A stretch of DNA of 64,000 bases. Origin: Streptomyces sp. WMMB303. GTDB taxonomy: Bacteria > Actinomycetota > Actinomycetes > Streptomycetales > Streptomycetaceae. The position numbers and the translations under genes are program-made. The notes beneath the pieces were generated by a model, which saw only the letters and a list, made by a program, of their open reading frames with translations, made no database searches and was not told where the DNA came from. The first letter of the stretch is position 1. Every line of letters begins with the position of its first letter. The stretch is taken from the NCBI RefSeq assembly GCF_029351045.1, contig NZ_JARKIN010000001.1, positions 865,001 through 929,000 of the forward strand, given 5' to 3'. Of the stretch, positions 60,452 to 64,000 are shown piece after piece.

Positions 60452-61599
60452 GCCGTCTCCCTTGCCTGTGTGAGGCGGGCGCGGAGACCGGACAGGAGTT
60501 CGGGGAAGGCGACCGGTGTGCCGAACGCCTGGGTGAGGGCCTCTGCGGTGTCCTTGGTGCGGGGATCGCCTGTGGTGAAGGTGTGGGTGATGGCGGTGTG
60601 GAGAGGCTCGTCGCCCCACATGCGCACCGCTGTGGTGTGCTCCTCGGCGAGACGGCGGGCGGATGCGGCCTGGATACCGGACTCGGCCGGGACGGGTTCT
60701 TCGAAGGCGGAGACGAGGTTGACGGGCTGGTCGGTGCGCACGACCACGGCGACGAGGCTGGGGCGGGTGCGGTGGGCGAAGGCGTTCTGGTAGCCGGTCG
60801 GGGCGGATCGGGCGAAGCTGTCGACGAACCGGTCGAGTGCGTCGAACGCGGCGTCGTTGTCGCCTCCGAGGTTGGCGGTCAGCTGGTCAAGGCCGACGGT
60901 GGCGTACCGGTAGAGGGTGGCGGAGTTGAACCCGATGGAGTCGATGTGCCCGGCGCCGGTCTCTTCCTTTTCGTTCTCGTCGTCGACCGCAGTGAAGTAG
61001 TCGAATTCGAGTTGTGTTTCGTGGGTTGAGAGGGCGTGGGCGACCTGTACGGAAGCATCAACGTTCAGCGCGGGAATGTCGGCGACCATCCGGCCGAACA
61101 GTGCGACGCCCATCGGATGCCCGGCCTGCAGTGCCGCGGTGACCGGAAGCTCTGTGGCAGCCTCGGCCAGGCCCTTGTCGTCGAGAGCGGCGAGCTCGGC
61201 CGCACGCCCGGTGACCAGGGCGGCGATGGCGTCGAGTTGAGCTTGGCCGTAGAAGAGAAGGTAGGCCGTGTCGCCCGCCTTCTTGCCCTGGCTCAGGCCG
61301 AGCTGGCCGAGCACCGCGGTGGCGATCCGTGCCGCGGGCTCTGTCTCCAGCCCATTGTTTCGGGCGATGCGTTCGGTGAGCTGGCCCAGGATGCGCTTGG
61401 TACGTGTGGCCCGTTCGATCTCGGGGGCCTGGGCGTCGAAGTGCAGCCGCGTGGCACGCTTCCATGCCTGGGAGGAGACACGCGAGCGGCGCACCCCGCC
61501 GTAGACGGCCTCCTTGGGATTTCCCTGATCATCGCGGTTCAGGTTGGCCGGGGGCACGGTCTGTACGACGTGCACGTCGACGAAGCAGTGCGGTGCCAT
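60448..61599 (-). CDS. cas7e: Cas7e (CasC/Cse4) Cascade backbone
   Basis: This 383-aa RRM-type subunit forms six copies along the crRNA. The signature RSRVSSQAWKRATR lies near residue 45, and the N-terminus is CFVDVHVVQTVPPANLNRDD. I chose ATG 61599, which has GGAG 6-7 nt upstream; ATG 61611 adds four residues without a ribosome site. Confidence 0.95.
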   Translation of the reverse strand: MAPHCFVDVHVVQTVPPANLNRDDQGNPKEAVYGGVRRSRVSSQAWKRATRLHFDAQAPEIERATRTKRILGQLTERIARNNGLETEPAARIATAVLGQLGLSQGKKAGDTAYLLFYGQAQLDAIAALVTGRAAELAALDDKGLAEAATELPVTAALQAGHPMGVALFGRMVADIPALNVDASVQVAHALSTHETQLEFDYFTAVDDENEKEETGAGHIDSIGFNSATLYRYATVGLDQLTANLGGDNDAAFDALDRFVDSFARSAPTGYQNAFAHRTRPSLVAVVVRTDQPVNLVSAFEEPVPAESGIQAASARRLAEEHTTAVRMWGDEPLHTAITHTFTTGDPRTKDTAEALTQAFGTPVAFPELLSGLRARLTQARETA

Positions 61600-61648
61600 G
61601 AAGCTCTCCATGTTGGTCAGGACGGCGGATGAAGGTGGAAAGTGCCGG

Positions 61649-62284
61649 TCAAGAAGGGGCGGTGGTGGGAGATCCGGCAGGAGCGGTCTCGGTCTTGCCA
61701 CTCCGGGCCTGGGTCCAGCCGTAGTAGTCCAGGCCCCAGCGCCGGCGTACACGGGAGCGGGAAGGCGGACGCCGCCAGGCATAGAGGTCCTCGCAGAGCC
61801 GGTCGTAGTCGAGCGGCTGATCGATGCCCTTGAGCTGCGTGATCAGGCCCCGCAGCCGGTAGTGCAGGGTCTCGGGCGCGGTCGCCGAGAATGCTTGCTC
61901 GAAGCGTGAGTCGACGGCCTCCGAACTGGAGCGGTCGTGATGACGCAGCGCGCGCATGGCACGGCCGAGGGAGACGCCGCCGCGGTGCATGGGACGCTCT
62001 TTGCTCTGCTGATGCAGGCCGAACAGTGCCAGGGCTGCGTGTTCGGCCTCCTGCTCGGCCGAGACCTCGCCGCGCCGTGCGGCGAAGTCGTCGACGGGGC
62101 AGGTGTAGAAGGCGAACATGGGCAGCACTGTGCCGGCGGGACGGCTCAAGCCCCGGCGCAGGAGGGCCAGATCTTCGCCTGGTGGGCGCTTCTCGGCGGC
62201 CGTACCCTCTTTGCGGTGCCACGTGCCGTCCGTAGCGATGTACTTGTTCCAGATGCGCTGCGTGCGGTGGTCGGTCTCAGACAT
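61649..62284 (-). CDS. cse2: Cse2 (CasB) Cascade small subunit
   Basis: This 211-aa helical protein (AALALFGLHQQS... GVSLGRAMRALRHHDRSS... RFEQAFSATAPETLHYRLRGLITQLKG) forms the Cascade belly dimer that stabilises target DNA. ATG 62284 has GGGAG 6 nt upstream and lies 8 bp inside the end of cse1; ATG 62290 is an alternative. Confidence 0.93.
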   Translation of the reverse strand: MSETDHRTQRIWNKYIATDGTWHRKEGTAAEKRPPGEDLALLRRGLSRPAGTVLPMFAFYTCPVDDFAARRGEVSAEQEAEHAALALFGLHQQSKERPMHRGGVSLGRAMRALRHHDRSSSEAVDSRFEQAFSATAPETLHYRLRGLITQLKGIDQPLDYDRLCEDLYAWRRPPSRSRVRRRWGLDYYGWTQARSGKTETAPAGSPTTAPS

Positions 62285-63980
62285 CGTCATCTCCCGGCGT
62301 ATGCGGGCGGCTCGCCTCTCGGCGGTCTTCGGTGGCCCGGTGGAGGATCTCGTTGCAGCGATTGGTGAAGGACGCTTCGGCCAACGAGGCGCGGTACGTG
62401 CGGTCCTGCCGGCCTTCGCCCTGGGAGATGGTGCGGCCCGCGTAGGCCGCCAGGGGTACGGTCTGCAGCAGGCGATCGGCGATCTCCCAGGCCCGTCGAA
62501 GGGCCAGTTGTTCCCACGCGAGCTGCCCGGCCTCGATCGCATCGATGTCTGCGCCCACACGGCGCAGTCCTGCCAGGAGGCGGCGCACCAGCGGGTCCAG
62601 GGCGTGCAGGAGAAGTTCACCGGGGCGCTGGCCTTTGTCCCAGGGGATGGGTTCCGCGCCCATGGCGCGCCGCAGATCTGCTGAGAGACGGTTGACGGCC
62701 TGGGCCAGTTCTTCGGCCTGTTCTGCTACCTCCAGCACAGCGGCGTGTGCGAAAGTGTCGGCCCCCAGCGCAGCGAGCGGCAGGGGCAGCGCGTCGAACA
62801 TGACGTCCTCGACGACGGCGGACTGATTGCCGTAGGCCATGCCCGTCAGCTCGACCCGAAGGGGGAAGTCGTCCCCGAGGTCGGCCCGGACCGCACCGGC
62901 CTGGTCCAGGAGGATGCTGGTGGCGAACCCTGCCGTGTTCTCACGGGCGTCCCTCGCCTGGCGCTCAGGAGCCAGGAGTGCATCCAGGCCCCGCCAGGCC
63001 GCCTTGCCCGGTTGCATGCGCAGCGGCCGGCGTGGCGGTACGGTCTTCCCTTTACGTGACGTGCCGGCACGCGGCTTGCCGGTGGGTTCGAGCCGCCACA
63101 TGGTGTGCGGGTCGAGTTCAGGTGTGTGTGGCATCCGGTCGCCGGCCGCGACGACGACCCTGGTCACCCGGACCCCCTCGGCTGTCTCTTCGGGGATCAG
63201 GCGGATGCGGCGGGACTGCCAGGTCCACACCTCCAGCAGGCCGGCGGGCAGGCGCTCCTGCCACTGAGGTGTGAACACGTCAGCGCGTTTCCACTGCGGC
63301 AGGTCATCCGAGCGCAGCGGCGGGCCGACGGGAATGTTCAACAGCAGCGTCTCGTAGAGGGTGCGGCCGGTCGGCAGCGTGACGCCCATCTGCCCCAACG
63401 GGCCCGTGGGATTGCCTGTGGTCTTCCCTGCTTTTACCTTCGGGTCCCCTACTGCGCCGGTCTTGATGGCGGCGGTGTCCCAGCAGTGCGCGTGCAGCAG
63501 CCAGAGAGCGGCCTGGGAAGGGCTCAGTTTCGGGGGCTCGCCCTCCGTGCGGGCAGCGAAGAGCGGCACGTTATTGCCGGTGGCTTCGGTCGCGACAAGC
63601 AGGCCCGCCCCCTTCGTCTCGTTCTTCGCCGTACGCAGGCCCGGCACCTGGGCGAAAGGACGCTGGGGGTGAAAGAGATCGAATGCGTGCTCGTCGAGAT
63701 AGGCATCGAGGCACCTGCGCTGTTCCTCGGACCACCGGCCGGCCTCGAACCAGCGCACCCACTCTCGCTCATCAGCGGGACGCCCCAAGGCATCGACAAC
63801 CACCGGAAGCAGCAACTGGCGCAGGGCTGCCGACCGTTGCGTGGGCGAACTGACCACCAGTTCGCCCAAGGCGTGGGCCTCCAACAGTGTGTGGCGCAGA
63901 CCGTGCTCGGCCGCCGGGCCACCCGATGCTGGGGGCAGCGACAGCCATGGGGAGTCGGCTAACGGGAACGAAGAAGGCAT
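62277..63980 (-). CDS. cse1: Cse1 (CasA/Cas8e) Cascade large subunit
   Basis: This 567-aa protein starts MPSSFPLADSPWLSL and includes the family segments FDLFHPQRPFAQVPGL, NPTGPLGQMGVTLPTGRTLYETLLLNIP and a C-terminal four-helix bundle. It recognises the PAM and recruits Cas3. ATG 63980 has GAGGGGAAG upstream. It is complete in the window; cas3 must lie past position 64000, if present. Confidence 0.95.
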   Translation of the reverse strand: MPSSFPLADSPWLSLPPASGGPAAEHGLRHTLLEAHALGELVVSSPTQRSAALRQLLLPVVVDALGRPADEREWVRWFEAGRWSEEQRRCLDAYLDEHAFDLFHPQRPFAQVPGLRTAKNETKGAGLLVATEATGNNVPLFAARTEGEPPKLSPSQAALWLLHAHCWDTAAIKTGAVGDPKVKAGKTTGNPTGPLGQMGVTLPTGRTLYETLLLNIPVGPPLRSDDLPQWKRADVFTPQWQERLPAGLLEVWTWQSRRIRLIPEETAEGVRVTRVVVAAGDRMPHTPELDPHTMWRLEPTGKPRAGTSRKGKTVPPRRPLRMQPGKAAWRGLDALLAPERQARDARENTAGFATSILLDQAGAVRADLGDDFPLRVELTGMAYGNQSAVVEDVMFDALPLPLAALGADTFAHAAVLEVAEQAEELAQAVNRLSADLRRAMGAEPIPWDKGQRPGELLLHALDPLVRRLLAGLRRVGADIDAIEAGQLAWEQLALRRAWEIADRLLQTVPLAAYAGRTISQGEGRQDRTYRASLAEASFTNRCNEILHRATEDRREASRPHTPGDDDV

Positions 63981-64000
63981 GGCTTCCCCTCTAGGCAATT

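Noticed and set aside
61612..64000. Search for cas3 within the window
   Set aside because: cse1 reaches position 63980 and only 20 bp remain. No HD or helicase motifs are present elsewhere near the locus.
27535..64000. A second copy of the tRNA-Leu 3' end that would mark the far border of an island
   Set aside because: No repeat of TTCAAGTCCCCCTCCCGACA was seen to the right, so island borders cannot be set from this window.

Overview
The window is high-GC actinobacterial DNA, almost certainly from a Streptomyces chromosome. The support is a gylR-glpF-glpK-glpD glycerol block, mycothiol biosynthesis (mshC), two chaplin genes, F420-type enzymes, a 'conservon' operon, GTG/TTG starts and many 4-bp ATGA/GTGA stop-start overlaps.

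Positions 1-27.5 kb look like conserved core chromosome. In order they hold a HAD hydrolase fragment, metH, the GylR-controlled glycerol operon, a TIM-barrel hydrolase with a FadR-type regulator, the PAC2 protein ParJ, mshC with two conserved companions, a histidine phosphatase, corA, a ferritin-like protein, an F420-type oxidoreductase facing an aldo-keto reductase, a RecD2-like protein that has lost its Walker A motif, chaplins chpC and chpH, an M20 peptidase and tRNA-Leu(GAG). Several hairpin terminators separate these units.

Positions 27.5-41 kb are accessory. The 3' end of a serine recombinase gene reads into the tRNA-Leu gene and is cut by an IS3-family element, so the tRNA is an old integration site. 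After it come orphan genes: a nucleotidyltransferase, an APH-like kinase with a large HTH/helical-repeat regulator, and an anti-sigma-type ATPase beyond two identical palindromic operators. Then come a complete conservon (cvnABCDE: sensor kinase, roadblock, DUF742, GTPase, P450) and more regulators.

Positions 41.3-53.5 kb form what I read as an undescribed biosynthetic cluster. A leftward operon starts with a 77-residue peptide carrying five LKxGMRPDA repeats, followed by an intercistronic hairpin. It then encodes a membrane desaturase, an arginine amidinotransferase-like enzyme, a JmjC-type cupin, a heme-oxygenase-like (HDO) protein, a GFA-type zinc protein and an arginine deiminase/DDAH-like enzyme. 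A divergent rightward operon encodes a stand-alone class II aminoacyl-tRNA-synthetase-like ligase (EpmA/LysRS type), a TauD-type oxygenase, an AlkC-like DNA glycosylase, a second small peptide with an ARPDTG motif, and a fused ABC exporter. My inference is a ribosomally made peptide with arginine-centred modification, possibly genotoxic given the DNA-repair gene.

Positions 53.6-64 kb are a type I-E CRISPR-Cas locus: an array of 65 repeats and 64 spacers, then cas2, cas1, cas6e, cas5e, cas7e, cse2 and cse1 in reverse order along the window. cas3 would lie beyond the right edge. The leader-distal end abuts a truncated NUDIX-like gene, and only 18 bp separate the cas2 stop from the first repeat.
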